Assembly (NCBI GenBank): GCA_020427635.1
Contig: JAGQOH010000023.1
Location: forward strand, 1 to 48,766
DNA from: Phycisphaerales bacterium
Lineage (GTDB): Bacteria > Planctomycetota > Phycisphaerae > Phycisphaerales > UBA1924
DNA length: 48,766 bases
Direction: 5' to 3'
The translations under genes and the position numbers were made by a program. This document shows, piece by piece, positions 1 to 8,949 of this stretch. Position 1 is the stretch's first letter; every line of letters starts with the position of its first letter. The notes beneath the pieces are model-generated. The model made no database searches and had not been told where the DNA came from. It saw nothing but the letters and a program-made list of their open reading frames with translations.

Positions 1-189
1 GACATACACCGTGTCGCCCGCATTCGCGATCGTCGCGGCATAGGCCACTGTCGACCATGCGCTGCCCGCCGACGTGCCGCTATTCGAGTTGTTCCCACCC
101 GTGCGCACGTAGTACGTCGCACCAAGTGCGCTCGGCGCAAGCACCGCCGCGCACGCCAATCCAAGCATGCAAATGCGAGACTGTTTCAT
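1..189 (-). CDS. Secreted parallel beta-helix (DUF1565-like) protein, 3' end outside the window
   Basis: Only the first 63 codons are present; the gene runs off the left edge. Translation from the ATG at 189 gives a signal peptide (MKQSRICMLGLACAAVLAPS, then ALGA) followed by TYYVRTGGNNSNSGTSAG and SAWSTVAYAATIANAGDTVYV. The pattern YYV..GGN.S..GTS...AW.T...A...A..GDTVYV is the usual mature N-terminus of right-handed beta-helix/pectate-lyase-like surface proteins (DUF1565). A GGGGAG stretch lies directly against the ATG. Substrate and length cannot be judged. The family call rests on the N-terminal signature only. Confidence 0.72.
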   Translation of the reverse strand, partial: MKQSRICMLGLACAAVLAPSALGATYYVRTGGNNSNSGTSAGSAWSTVAYAATIANAGDTVYV

Positions 190-267
190 CTCCCCAATAT
201 CGGATCGCGAGGTCACCCAGCCGACGCCATCCTCGAGCCGCGCATCCTTCCCAGCCCCTCGCCCCCG

Positions 268-308
268 AAAAACAAGCGCCGCCCGCGTGCTTTGACACAC
301 CGGGCGGC
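268..308 (-). terminator. Rho-independent terminator of the PEP-CTERM-like gene
   Basis: An 8-bp perfect G/C stem (278-285 with 301-308) encloses a loop containing a further GTG/CAC pairing. On the minus strand it is followed by GCTTG and a run of five T (272-268). It lies about 30 bp past the stop codon at 338. Confidence 0.75.
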
Positions 309-337
309 ACCGATAACCGGGTTCGTGTGAGAGAGAC

Positions 338-1105
338 TTACGCGTTGCGACGACGACGCATCGCCAACACCCCGCCCATCCCCGCCAACGCAAGTGCACC
401 AGGCGTGGGCGTCGTCATCGAGTTCTCAGTGTCCATCCAGCCTTCCTTCTTGAAGGCCCACTTCTTGAGCCAGCCATTCTCATACGCCGTCGACGAACTC
501 TGATGCCACGGCGTGCCGTCGAACGTATGCATCCAAATGCCCACCTTCTCCGCGAACTGCGCGCCCTCCCAGGGCTCGCCATCCGGATCCTCGAACAGCG
601 GCATGTGCGCATTAATGCCCGACACATCGAGCTTCATGTGGAACAGGCGGTCACCCGCGTCCTCGCCCTTGCTCAACTCCATCACAAAGCCGGGATCGAC
701 AAGCGAACTCGCAATGCGATCCGGATCGCCGCCCGAACCATCGCCATTGCCATCCCACCAGCTCGAGGTGTTGTTCTTTCCGTTGTACCCGTAGACCGTC
801 AACGCCGAACCGTCATAGAAGAAGTGCGCAAATTGCCCCGGATTGCTCTTGGGGTTCGGGCCGCCGGAAAGCACCAGCGTGATCGCATCGGTTGTGTTGT
901 TTTCCACCCGCACGTCCCAGGTCAACACCTGGCTCGTCGAGTCGTAGCTGCCATGCACGCTCTTGATCGTGCCCGCAGCATTGCTCACGCCGCCGCCCGG
1001 GAGCGGATCTGGCGCGTTCCAATCGAAGTTGAAGACGCCCGCGTTGGCCGCCTGGGCGAGGGGAAGCACCGCAGCCGCGGCAAGGATCACTCTGCTAAGT
1101 CGCAT
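338..1105 (-). CDS. Secreted protein with PEP-CTERM-like C-terminal anchor
   Basis: A 255-residue exported protein. The start at 1105 is chosen because GGAG lies 8 nt upstream and it begins a clean signal peptide (MRLSRVILAAAAVLPLAQAA, then NAG). The body is Gly/Asn/Asp/Trp-rich, as in secreted beta proteins, with no enzyme motif recognised. The C-terminus is a sorting-type tail: Thr/Pro-rich spacer, PTPGALALAGMGGVLAM, then RRRRNA. This is the PEP-CTERM architecture in the variant form common in Phycisphaerae, where PTPGA or similar replaces PEP. Such tails are thought to be processed by an exosortase-type system. Longer in-frame starts upstream lack a signal peptide and are rejected. Confidence 0.78.
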   Translation of the reverse strand: MRLSRVILAAAAVLPLAQAANAGVFNFDWNAPDPLPGGGVSNAAGTIKSVHGSYDSTSQVLTWDVRVENNTTDAITLVLSGGPNPKSNPGQFAHFFYDGSALTVYGYNGKNNTSSWWDGNGDGSGGDPDRIASSLVDPGFVMELSKGEDAGDRLFHMKLDVSGINAHMPLFEDPDGEPWEGAQFAEKVGIWMHTFDGTPWHQSSSTAYENGWLKKWAFKKEGWMDTENSMTTPTPGALALAGMGGVLAMRRRRNA

Positions 1106-1320
1106 GGCATGAACTCCAAGTCTCTGGGGATGTGCATGAATGGCCAGGCGCTTCGCCCGCCGCCCAAAACCTGCCCCAGAGACACGCTCACGCCAGCACC
1201 GAAGCCTCCGCCCGTGAGACTTACACACCTACAGCTCGCAACCACAACCCAGTTCAACGTCCGCGGTGCGCGCATCGCCTGTGCGCGGCTCCGAATAACC
1301 CTGTAGACTCGCGCGCAACG

Positions 1321-1893
1321 ATGATCGGACGCATCTTTCTTGGACATCCGAAGAACTTCGCCGTCGTCGTGCCGGGCTTGCTCTACCGCTCCGGCGTCGT
1401 CTCACCGCGCAGCTTGCGCGCCTTGCACAAACGCCTCGGCATCAAAACCATCGTCGACCTCGGCGCCACAACACTGCTCCCCGCACGCGAAGCCGCCATC
1501 CAAGCCGCCGCCAACGCCTTGGGCCTCGACCGCTACGCCCTCCGCCTCAAGGGCACGGGCGAAGGCGACCCCAATGAATACGTCCATGCACTGCGCATCC
1601 TCGCGCGCCAGGACCAAGGCCCGATACTCGTCCACTGTGCCGCGGGCGCGCAGCGTACCGGCGCCTGCATCATCTTCTTTCGCCACTTGATCGAGCGCAA
1701 ACCCCTCGACGAGGCCTTCGCCGAAGCACAGTCATTTGGCTACCACCCGCGCAAGGACGCTGCCCTGCACGCATATGTCATGCGCTGGCACACCGCCATC
1801 GCAGACGCCATCGCCAATGGACACACCATCGCCTACGAAGGCCCCACCGCGCGACAAGACAACCGCACGCCGATCGACCAACTGCCCAGATAA
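1321..1893 (+). CDS. Dual-specificity/tyrosine phosphatase-like protein
   Basis: A 190-residue cytoplasmic protein of the cysteine-dependent phosphatase superfamily. The P-loop HCAAGAQRTG is intact, with nucleophile Cys106 and phosphate-binding Arg112 (CX5R). The N-terminal FAVVVPGLLYRSG segment resembles the first strand of Siw14/DSP-like phosphatases (F..V..GLYRS). The substrate is unknown; phosphoprotein, inositol phosphate and other small phosphoesters are all possible. Start is the ATG at 1321. The longer in-frame ORF upstream reads through the promoter region of the divergent neighbour. It converges on the SH3-like gene with 9 bp between stops. Confidence 0.75.
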   Translation: MIGRIFLGHPKNFAVVVPGLLYRSGVVSPRSLRALHKRLGIKTIVDLGATTLLPAREAAIQAAANALGLDRYALRLKGTGEGDPNEYVHALRILARQDQGPILVHCAAGAQRTGACIIFFRHLIERKPLDEAFAEAQSFGYHPRKDAALHAYVMRWHTAIADAIANGHTIAYEGPTARQDNRTPIDQLPR

Positions 1894-1902
1894 CGAGCTC
1901 GC

Positions 1903-3315
1903 CTACTGACCGATCGGCTCCATGGGCGTCGGCGCCGTCACAACGCTCGCCGCCTGCAACACCGTCACCTGCGTCGGCTCAATCACCGGCACACCAACCG
2001 GATCCGAGTGACCGTCCACGCGCCGCTCGCCACGCACGCCAACCACCGCCCCAAGCTTGCCATCCAGCCCGAGCGTCGGCGCAGGCGCCAAATACGCCAC
2101 CGTGCGCGAAGACACACCATCCACCGCCTGCAGTCGATAGAGCAGCGGCATCTGACCACCCGCATACACCGCACTCGGGACCAGACGCCCAATCAATTCA
2201 AAGTCCGCCGATGCCTGCACCTGCTGATCGATGTACGCAAAGTCCTGCGTCGTCCGCGCCGCCTCCGCATCCAGCGCCGCCAGCTCCGCCGCACTCTGCT
2301 GCAGCGCGCGACGAACCTTCAACAGCTCCGTCCGCACCTCCGCAAACCGCACGACTTGCCCCTCGGCCTCCGTCCCACGCGCCGCATCCGACAACCGCGC
2401 ATACGCATCAATCAACGGCTGCAACTCCGCCTGCTCCAGAGGCTCTTCCCCAACCTTTTTATACGCGCGCTCCAATTCCGCGATCATGTCCATCGTGCGC
2501 TGCGTGTCCTTCGACAACGCCGTATTCAATGGAGTAGGCGACGTAAACGCGCCCGTCGGCTGGCCCGTCGTTACCGCAGGCGTCGTCACCGCCGGATGCG
2601 CCGCCACCGGCTGCACTGGCGTCTGCGCCGGCGCAGGCGTCGCGGATGTCCCGGTCGGCATCGTGGTAGTTGCCCCCTGCGCAACGGCAGGCGCCCCTTG
2701 CGCCGGCGCCGGGCTCAACGCCCCCATCACCGCGTTGACTTCCTGCTCCGTCGCGCGCCGCGTCGCAGATTCAAGCACATAGCCCCGCGCACCAGACGGC
2801 GCCGCAACTCGATACCCCGCAACCTCGCCACGATTGTTCTTGACCTCACCCAAAGACCGCAATGCCAACCCAGGCGGTAACAAGTCCTGCGCCACCGCCT
2901 TGTAGCACGTCTCGATCCGCTGCGCCTCCAAATTGAACGCGCGCAACCGCGTTTGCCGCGTCAGCACCACCCGCTGATCCGCCGCTTGCAATTCCGCTTC
3001 GCCAACTTTGACAACCGCTTCTGTGCCCGCCGGATAGTCAACGCGCAACCAATCAAAGCTCACGCCGTCCGCGCGAAGCACCTGCCCAGCCTTCAAATCC
3101 GCAATCGCATACCACGCTGCGCCCGCATCGCAGCGCAGCTCCGTGTCCTGCGTCACCACCACATACACAGGCTCGATATCCGTCGCTTGCGCTCGCGCCT
3201 CGCGCGCAACGCCCAGCATCACCGCGCCAAGCGCAAACGCCAGCGCCAGCGCACGCACGCCAAAACCAGCGCCGAACGCCTTCGTCCAAAGCCGCAATTG
3301 AAGACTGGTCATCAT
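1903..3315 (-). CDS. Secreted SH3-like domain protein with coiled-coil C-terminal part
   Basis: About 470 residues. A GGAGG lies 5 nt before ATG 3315 and 8 nt before ATG 3312, so either may initiate. An N-terminal hydrophobic segment ends in ARAQA, a likely signal-peptidase site. Next come two SH3-like modules (YVVVTQDTELRCDAG...WLRVDYPAGTEAVV and a second ending in ARGYVLESA), a roughly 90-residue Ala/Thr/Pro/Val-rich linker, a charged helical region (DTQRTMDMIAELERAYKKVG onward) predicted to form coiled coil, and a C-terminal globular part. Bacterial SH3 modules often bind cell-wall or periplasmic partners. The exact role is unknown. Confidence 0.62.
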   Translation of the reverse strand: MMTSLQLRLWTKAFGAGFGVRALALAFALGAVMLGVAREARAQATDIEPVYVVVTQDTELRCDAGAAWYAIADLKAGQVLRADGVSFDWLRVDYPAGTEAVVKVGEAELQAADQRVVLTRQTRLRAFNLEAQRIETCYKAVAQDLLPPGLALRSLGEVKNNRGEVAGYRVAAPSGARGYVLESATRRATEQEVNAVMGALSPAPAQGAPAVAQGATTTMPTGTSATPAPAQTPVQPVAAHPAVTTPAVTTGQPTGAFTSPTPLNTALSKDTQRTMDMIAELERAYKKVGEEPLEQAELQPLIDAYARLSDAARGTEAEGQVVRFAEVRTELLKVRRALQQSAAELAALDAEAARTTQDFAYIDQQVQASADFELIGRLVPSAVYAGGQMPLLYRLQAVDGVSSRTVAYLAPAPTLGLDGKLGAVVGVRGERRVDGHSDPVGVPVIEPTQVTVLQAASVVTAPTPMEPIGQ

Positions 3316-3442
3316 CCGTTCCTCCGTGAACTGTCCCGGGCGGCCTTCCCCCCGGCGGCATCCTGCCAGCGCCAGACCCCAGCCCCGCAAGCGCCCCACC
3401 ACGAGCTTTGCCTGCCCGCGATCCTGTGGCTACGCTCGGGCC

Positions 3443-5248
3443 ATGCCCAACGCTTCCCGATCGTACCGCGCAATGCCCGCCATGGCGACGTCCTTCTGCC
3501 TCATCCTCGCCGCTGGATGCGCCACGCCATTCGACGCGCCACCCGCCGCCGAGCTTCGCGCCTCCATCGCACAGACCGTTCGCCGAGAATTGGGCCCCCA
3601 GGGCGACAATCCCCCACCTCCCGCTGCACTTTCACGCCACGCTGCATCCCTCGACTTCACCGCCGCTCGCCTCGACGAGCTCAATGCCATTGCCGGCCCC
3701 GCCGCCTACGAAGACCGCCCGCTCGACGCCGGCGCCGACCTCCTGGGGCAGCCCGCCGCGACAGTCTCCCTCGATCTCGCTGGCGCCATCACCGCCGCCG
3801 TCCGCCACAACCTCATCGTCGAAGGCGCTTCCTTTGGCCCGGCCATCTCCCGCGCGGATGTCGATGCCGCAAACGCCGTCTTCGACTGGGTCCTCTTCGC
3901 AGACGCCGAGTGGAACATCACTGATGCACCCTTCGTCGGCACGCCCTTCAGCCCAAACGTCGCAAACGCCCAAGACCTCACCGGCGCCGTCGGCGTCCGC
4001 AAGGAACTGCCCACCGGCGGCAGCGCCTCCATCTCCAACCGACTCACATACACCGACGACACGCGCGCCAACCTCGCCATCTCTCCAGATCCCTCAAACC
4101 GCGCCGACATCATCGCCCGCATCGACCATCCACTCCTGCGCGGTGCCGGACGCAACACCACGCTCGCAGAAGTGCGCCTCGCAGAGAACGCCCAGGCAAC
4201 CCAAGTCCAGGAACTCCGCCGCACGCTCATCGATCGTGTCACCGAAACCGAGCGCGCCTACTGGAACCTCATCGCCGCCCGACGAAACGTGCAAATCCGT
4301 CAACGCCTGCTCGAACGTGGCATCGAAGTGCGCGACGTCCTCAAGGCCCGCCTGCAGTTCGACGTGCGCCCCGCCGAATACTCCGACGCCGTCGCACGCG
4401 TGGAGACCCGCCGCGCCGATGTCATTCGTGCACTCAACGACTATCGCAAGTCATCCGATGCACTCAAGGCGCTCATGAACGCACCGGATTGGCCCGTCGG
4501 AAGCGAAACCCTCGTCACGCCCATCGGTGAACCGCCCGACGAACCCGTCACCTTCTCGCTCTTCGACGCCATGGCCTCGGCGCTCCAACACCGCCCGGAA
4601 ATCGAACAAGCGATCCTCGGCATCGAAGATCGCGAGATCCGCCTCGAAGTTGCCGAGAATGCGCGCCTCCCGCGCCTCGACCTTGCAGCACAAGCTGCTT
4701 TCGCTGGCCTCGATCGTGGCGTGGGCGATGCCTATGGCCAAATCGCCGACCGCGACTTCGTCTCGTACCTACTGGGCTTGGAATTCGAACAACCCATTGG
4801 CAATCGCCCCGCCGAAGCCGCACACACGCGAGCGCGCCTCGTCCGCATGCAAGCCCTCACCGATTACCGGCGCGTCGTGCAAAACGTCTTCCTGCAACTC
4901 AAAGGCGCACTGCGCGACCTCGAAACGAACTACACCCTCATCGAACAGACGCGCACCGCGCGCCTCGCCGCCGCCGAAAATCTCCGCACACTCATCGTTC
5001 AAAAACAAACCATCCAGTCACTCACACCCGAATTTCTCAACCTCGAGTTCACGCGCCAAGATTCACTCGCAGCTGCCGAACTCGCCGAGATTCGCGCTCT
5101 CGCCGACTACAACATCGCCATCGCCGACTTCGACGCTGCCACGGGCCTCACCCTCGATCGTCGCGGCATCATCGTCTCACCACCCGACGCCGATGCCCTC
5201 CTCCCCGGCGCCGCCCCCGCGCCCATCGCGCCCACCGAGGCCCAATGA
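3443..5248 (+). CDS. TolC/OprM-type outer membrane efflux lipoprotein
   Basis: About 601 residues. The N-terminus carries a basic n-region and a lipobox (CLILAAGC), so the mature protein would be lipid-anchored. The body has the duplicated outer-membrane-efflux helices: ERAYWNLIAARRNVQIRQR and EYSDAVARVETRRADVIRAL in the first half, and FEQPIGNRPAEAAHTRARL in the second. Proteins of this type form trimeric outer-membrane exit ducts for tripartite exporters. Start ATG 3443 is preferred because it gives a proper lipoprotein signal; ATG 3473 and 3482 are alternatives. No pump genes are adjacent. The stop overlaps the ATG of the Sua5 gene (ATGA). A second TolC lipoprotein lies at 27932-29821. Confidence 0.82.
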   Translation: MPNASRSYRAMPAMATSFCLILAAGCATPFDAPPAAELRASIAQTVRRELGPQGDNPPPPAALSRHAASLDFTAARLDELNAIAGPAAYEDRPLDAGADLLGQPAATVSLDLAGAITAAVRHNLIVEGASFGPAISRADVDAANAVFDWVLFADAEWNITDAPFVGTPFSPNVANAQDLTGAVGVRKELPTGGSASISNRLTYTDDTRANLAISPDPSNRADIIARIDHPLLRGAGRNTTLAEVRLAENAQATQVQELRRTLIDRVTETERAYWNLIAARRNVQIRQRLLERGIEVRDVLKARLQFDVRPAEYSDAVARVETRRADVIRALNDYRKSSDALKALMNAPDWPVGSETLVTPIGEPPDEPVTFSLFDAMASALQHRPEIEQAILGIEDREIRLEVAENARLPRLDLAAQAAFAGLDRGVGDAYGQIADRDFVSYLLGLEFEQPIGNRPAEAAHTRARLVRMQALTDYRRVVQNVFLQLKGALRDLETNYTLIEQTRTARLAAAENLRTLIVQKQTIQSLTPEFLNLEFTRQDSLAAAELAEIRALADYNIAIADFDAATGLTLDRRGIIVSPPDADALLPGAAPAPIAPTEAQ

Positions 5249-5847
5249 CCACGCCACCCGTCGATCGCGCTTCGATCGACGCCGCAGTCGCACGCCTGCG
5301 CGCGGGTGAAGTCGTCGCCTTCCCCACTGAAACCGTCTATGGCCTCGCCGCCGATGCGCTGAACCAAGCAGCCATCGCCCGATTGATCTCGCTCAAGGGC
5401 CGCCCCGATGGCAAGCCATTCTCCGTGCTCGTCGCCGACATCGACGCCGCGCGCGCACTCGTCGAAGACTGGCCTGACCGCGCCGACATCCTCGCCTCGC
5501 GCTACTGGCCCGGCCCGCTCACCATTGTCCTTCCAAAATCACACGCCGTCCCCGACGCGGTCACCGCTGGCTCATCAAATATTGGCCTGCGCTGCCCCGA
5601 TCACCCCGTCGCTCTTGAACTCATCCGCGCCTTCGGCAATCCCATCGCCGCGCCCAGCGCCAACAAAAGCGGCTCACCCGAACCGCGCACCGCATGCGAC
5701 GTCCGCGCCGCATTCCCCGACCTCTTCATCTTGGATGCCGGCCCCTGCGCACTCGGCACGCCCTCGACCGTCCTCCTCATCGACGACGATCGCGGCGACC
5801 GCATCCTTCGAGCCGGCGCGCTTTCGCCTCAACAACTCGGCTTGTGA
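5245..5847 (+). CDS. tsaC: L-threonylcarbamoyladenylate synthase (Sua5/YrdC/TsaC family)
   Basis: This 200-residue enzyme makes threonylcarbamoyl-AMP from threonine, bicarbonate and ATP, the first step of the t6A37 tRNA modification. Family signatures are PTETVYGLAADA near the N-terminus, KGRPDGKPFSVLV, a central RYWPGPLTIVLP and the downstream SANKSG. Length matches the single-domain TsaC form; the Sua5 C-terminal domain is absent. Translation is coupled to the TolC-like gene by an ATGA overlap. Its 3' end overlaps convergent rpiA by 19 bp. Confidence 0.93.
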   Translation: MTTPPVDRASIDAAVARLRAGEVVAFPTETVYGLAADALNQAAIARLISLKGRPDGKPFSVLVADIDAARALVEDWPDRADILASRYWPGPLTIVLPKSHAVPDAVTAGSSNIGLRCPDHPVALELIRAFGNPIAAPSANKSGSPEPRTACDVRAAFPDLFILDAGPCALGTPSTVLLIDDDRGDRILRAGALSPQQLGL

Positions 5848-6548
5848 TCGCCAAGCCCGTCGCGCACCAATCGATCGACGTGCCCCTGCCCATCCTCAAT
5901 CAGAATTACATCCGCTTCGCCCAGGAAAAGCCCGTGCCCCACAACGCCGGGCGTAGCATCAAGACAATGCGCCAATGGCTCAAGCTCGATCGCCGGAAGC
6001 GGCGCATCAAGCACGATATTGCCATTGTCCGTGATGAACTCCGCGCCACTCTCCTGCTGGCGCACCTGCGCGTGCAGACCGTGCCGCGACAGCACTGCCA
6101 TCGCACTCGCCCGCGCCGTGGGCAACACTTCAACACCAAGCTTGCATCGCTCGCCAAGACGCGACACACGCTTCTCCGCCTGCACCATGTACACACATCG
6201 ACCACTTGCGCGCGCCGCAATGCGCTCCTGCGTCATCGCGCCGCCGCCGCCTTTGAGCATGCGCAGCCCATCATCAAACTCATCAGCGCCGTCAAACAGG
6301 TAGTCCAGTCGCCCAACGTCACCCAAGTCCTTCAACTGCAACCCAAGCGCCACTGCCAGCTCGTGCGAAGCTCGGCTCGTTGCAACACACCGGACGTCCA
6401 GCTGCTCCTGCTCAACACGCCCCGCAAGCGCCTTGATCCCACGCGCCGCCGCCCGCCCGGTGCCAAGCCCTACGACCATGCCGCTGCGAATCGGCGCCAC
6501 CGCCTCATGCGCCAGCGCATCGCTCGCTTGTGTCGCCTGTCCTTGCAT
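5829..6548 (-). CDS. rpiA: Ribose-5-phosphate isomerase A
   Basis: At 239 residues the length is normal for RpiA, which interconverts ribose-5-phosphate and ribulose-5-phosphate in the non-oxidative pentose phosphate pathway. Visible signatures are GLGTGRAAARGI near the N-terminus (phosphate-binding loop), DGADEFDDGLRMLKGGGGAM (active-site Asp and Lys) and a C-terminal glycine segment GVVGHGLF. It lies 8 bp downstream of the trmH-like gene on the same strand, so the two are probably co-transcribed. Confidence 0.93.
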   Translation of the reverse strand: MQGQATQASDALAHEAVAPIRSGMVVGLGTGRAAARGIKALAGRVEQEQLDVRCVATSRASHELAVALGLQLKDLGDVGRLDYLFDGADEFDDGLRMLKGGGGAMTQERIAARASGRCVYMVQAEKRVSRLGERCKLGVEVLPTARASAMAVLSRHGLHAQVRQQESGAEFITDNGNIVLDAPLPAIELEPLAHCLDATPGVVGHGLFLGEADVILIEDGQGHVDRLVRDGLGDHKPSC

Positions 6549-6556
6549 GCCTGACT

Positions 6557-7390
6557 CTACACCGCCTCGACCGCCTCGGCGAATCGCTGCAACGCAATCC
6601 CGCTCGCCGTCGCCACATTCAGGGAATCCACCCCCGCCGCCATCCCAATCCGCACCCGCACATCACACGCCGCCATCACCGCCCCAGGCAACCCCTCACC
6701 CTCCGTGCCCACAAACACCGCCACCTTGTCCTGCCGACCAACTTGCTTCATCGCGCTCCCAATAGCCACCGCCCCCGCCGCCGGCGTCAACGCCACTGTC
6801 TTCCATCCCAACGTGCGCATCAACTCCACGCCCCGCGCCGTCGCATCGATCAACCCAAACGGCACACGCAGCGCATGCCCCATCGACACCCGAATCGCCT
6901 TGCGATACAAGGGGTCACAACACCGCTGCGTCACCAGAACCGCCCCCGCACCAAACGCCGCCGCATTCCGAAACACCCCGCCCATGTTGTCGTGGTTCGT
7001 CAGGTCATGCGCAACAACGATCAACCGAGCCTGGCGCGCCGCGTCCCTCAGCAGCGCCTCCGCATCCGCCACATCACCACGCTCCCCAAGCGCCACGCAT
7101 CCTCGATGCAGCGCAAAACCCGCCACCCCATCAAGCACACCCTGCCCCGCTACAAACACCCGTATCGTCGCAGGCGCCGCCTCAATCACATCACGCATCT
7201 GCGCAAGCGCCACATCGCTCACAAACACCGACCGCGCCCGATACCGACACCCCTCCAGCAGCAAGCGCACCACCAGCCGCCCCTCCGCCACGAACAACCC
7301 CTCGCGCGCCTTCAACGTTGCATCGCGCAGGTCGCGATACGCCGCCACGCGCGGATCGTCCAAGTGCTCGATTCGCTCAATCGTCGCCAC
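6557..7390 (-). CDS. TrmH/SpoU-family RNA 2'-O-methyltransferase
   Basis: About 277 residues from a GTG at 7390. An N-terminal substrate-binding domain (about 1-110, with EGLFVAEGRLVVRLLLEG) precedes the SPOUT knot domain. The three SpoU motifs are clear: NHDNMGGVFRNAAAFGA, VFVGTEGEGLP and IGMAAGVDSLNVATASGIAL. Enzymes of this family methylate a ribose 2'-OH in rRNA or tRNA using S-adenosylmethionine; the target cannot be assigned here. The open frame extends upstream across the divergent lipoprotein gene, so the GTG only 21 bp from that gene's ATG is taken. It has no strong ribosome site, so the start is uncertain. Confidence 0.85.
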   Translation of the reverse strand: MATIERIEHLDDPRVAAYRDLRDATLKAREGLFVAEGRLVVRLLLEGCRYRARSVFVSDVALAQMRDVIEAAPATIRVFVAGQGVLDGVAGFALHRGCVALGERGDVADAEALLRDAARQARLIVVAHDLTNHDNMGGVFRNAAAFGAGAVLVTQRCCDPLYRKAIRVSMGHALRVPFGLIDATARGVELMRTLGWKTVALTPAAGAVAIGSAMKQVGRQDKVAVFVGTEGEGLPGAVMAACDVRVRIGMAAGVDSLNVATASGIALQRFAEAVEAV

Positions 7391-7411
7391 ACACGCTACG
7401 CTATCAGCATC

Positions 7412-8026
7412 ATGAAACACATCGCCAGCACCATCCTCACGCTCGCTCCCCTCCTCACCCTGGCCGCATGCGACAAGCCCGCCCCCACGAGCCAACAAAG
7501 CCCAGCACCCGCTGTGCCGGCTGCTCCCGCCCCAACCACCGCAGGCCACACCACGCCCGCCGCCTCCGGCGCACCCACCACACTCACCATCGACCGCGTC
7601 ACCTTTACCGCGCCCGGAAACTGGGTCGCCGAACCACCTGCAAACATGATGCGCGCCGCCCAGTTCCGCATCGGTGCCGACGCCGCAGCAGCAGTCTTCA
7701 AGGGCATCCGTGGCAGCGCCGACTTCAATCTTGCCCGCTGGGAAGCACAACTCGTCAATGACGACAAGCATGTCCAAACCACCGAGCGCGACCTCACCAA
7801 CGCGAAGCTCTATCACTTCGTCGGCACAGGCACGTTCGACGGCGGCATGTCCATGGGCAACCAGGGCCCCCAGCCCAACTACATGGTGCTCGGCGCACTG
7901 ATCGAACTTGGCCCGGAAGAGTGCATCTACATCAAAGCCACCGGCCCGCGCGCAACACTCGAACCCGCACGCGCCGATTGGGATGCCATGGTCAACTCCA
8001 TCGCCGTCGCGCCCGCCGCCCAATGA
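7412..8026 (+). CDS. Conserved lipoprotein of unknown function
   Basis: A 204-residue protein starting MKHIASTILTLAPLLTLAAC. The lipobox LAAC predicts lipidation. A Pro/Ala/Thr-rich tether of about 40 residues follows, then a domain with TIDRVTFTAPGNWVAEPP and ...LIELGPEECIYIKATGP..., a pattern seen in planctomycete lipoproteins that is not tied to a named function. Its stop overlaps the methyltransferase start (ATGA), so the two are translationally coupled. Confidence 0.7.
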   Translation: MKHIASTILTLAPLLTLAACDKPAPTSQQSPAPAVPAAPAPTTAGHTTPAASGAPTTLTIDRVTFTAPGNWVAEPPANMMRAAQFRIGADAAAAVFKGIRGSADFNLARWEAQLVNDDKHVQTTERDLTNAKLYHFVGTGTFDGGMSMGNQGPQPNYMVLGALIELGPEECIYIKATGPRATLEPARADWDAMVNSIAVAPAAQ

Positions 8027-8853
8027 CCGAACCCACCTATCAGTTCGGACGCACCAAGGTCAACCGATTCGATCTCTATGAACTCGCGGTCCAGGACCCG
8101 CCCCTCCAAGCGCGCTTCCTCCAAGCCGTCCACGCCCGCAACCCGCACATCCTCACAGAAGACTTCTCTGGCCCCGCATCCGTCGCCCGCGCTTGGCTCG
8201 CGCTCGCGCCCGACCACAAAGCAATCGCCGTCGACCGCGACGATGTCCCCCTGCGCCACGCCGTCGAGCGCCTCACCCAAGCCCTCCCCGATCGCCTCGC
8301 CGACTTCACCATCCGCGAACGCGACGTCCTCGAAGTCAAAGACAAGACCGACATCATCGCCGCCCTCAACTTCGCCTGCTGCGAACTGCTCACCCGCAAG
8401 CACCTGCTCACCTACCTCCGCGCCGCCCTCTATCGCCTGCAGCCCAATGGCGTCCTTGTCCTCGACACCTATGGCGGCTCCGACGCCTTCATCCCGGGCA
8501 TCTCCGAACAAATCATCGACACCGAGCATGGCGAACTCACCTACCGATGGGAGCAACGCGCCGCCGACCCCGCCACGTCGCGCGTACAAAACGCCATTCA
8601 CTTCGAACTGCCCAAGCGCATCCGCGTCGACAACGCCTTCGTCTATGACTGGCGACTCTGGTCACCCGCGGAAATCCGCGACGCCATGCACGACGCCGGC
8701 TTCCGCACAACCGAGGTCTACGCCTCCTATGGTGACGCCATTGATGAAGATGGCGCACTCATGATCCATCCGATCTCGCGCGACGCCCAACCAATCACCT
8801 TCGACGCCGATCTCGACGATCAGTGGGTGCTCTACATCGTCGGACGCGCCTAA
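8023..8853 (+). CDS. Class I SAM-dependent methyltransferase
   Basis: A 276-residue protein. Motif I is read in ILTEDFSGPASVARAWLA, followed by an acidic residue at the end of strand 2 (AIAVDRDD), then a motif IV-like segment (IIAALNFACCELLTRKHLL) and PNGVLVLDTYGG. The order fits the Rossmann-like SAM methyltransferase fold. The substrate is not recognisable. Start is the ATG in the ATGA overlap with the upstream lipoprotein gene. Confidence 0.75.
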   Translation: MTEPTYQFGRTKVNRFDLYELAVQDPPLQARFLQAVHARNPHILTEDFSGPASVARAWLALAPDHKAIAVDRDDVPLRHAVERLTQALPDRLADFTIRERDVLEVKDKTDIIAALNFACCELLTRKHLLTYLRAALYRLQPNGVLVLDTYGGSDAFIPGISEQIIDTEHGELTYRWEQRAADPATSRVQNAIHFELPKRIRVDNAFVYDWRLWSPAEIRDAMHDAGFRTTEVYASYGDAIDEDGALMIHPISRDAQPITFDADLDDQWVLYIVGRA

Positions 8854-8873
8854 AAAACAAGCACGCCCCGTGC
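8852..8873 (-). terminator. Terminator of the dockerin-protein gene
   Basis: On the minus strand a GC-rich hairpin (GCACG-GGG-CGTGC) is followed by TTG and a run of six T. An alternative 7-bp stem (8868-8874 with 8881-8887) overlaps it. It sits between convergent genes, about 75 bp past the stop at 8950, and resembles the 268-308 terminator in its GCTTGTTTTT tail. Confidence 0.6.
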
Positions 8874-8949
8874 AATGCGATGCACGGAGCGCGCCAGGGA
8901 CCCACATACACATCGTGGGCGCTCATGAGAAGAGACCAGACTCCGTTTG

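Noticed and set aside
2008..2880. 290-codon + strand ORF
   Set aside because: An Arg-rich shadow of the SH3-like gene on the minus strand, as expected from its C-rich codons.
6530..7411. Long + strand frame running into the 7412 lipoprotein gene
   Set aside because: The upstream part is antisense to the trmH-like gene, is Arg/His/Pro-rich and has no signal; the lipoprotein starts cleanly at 7412.
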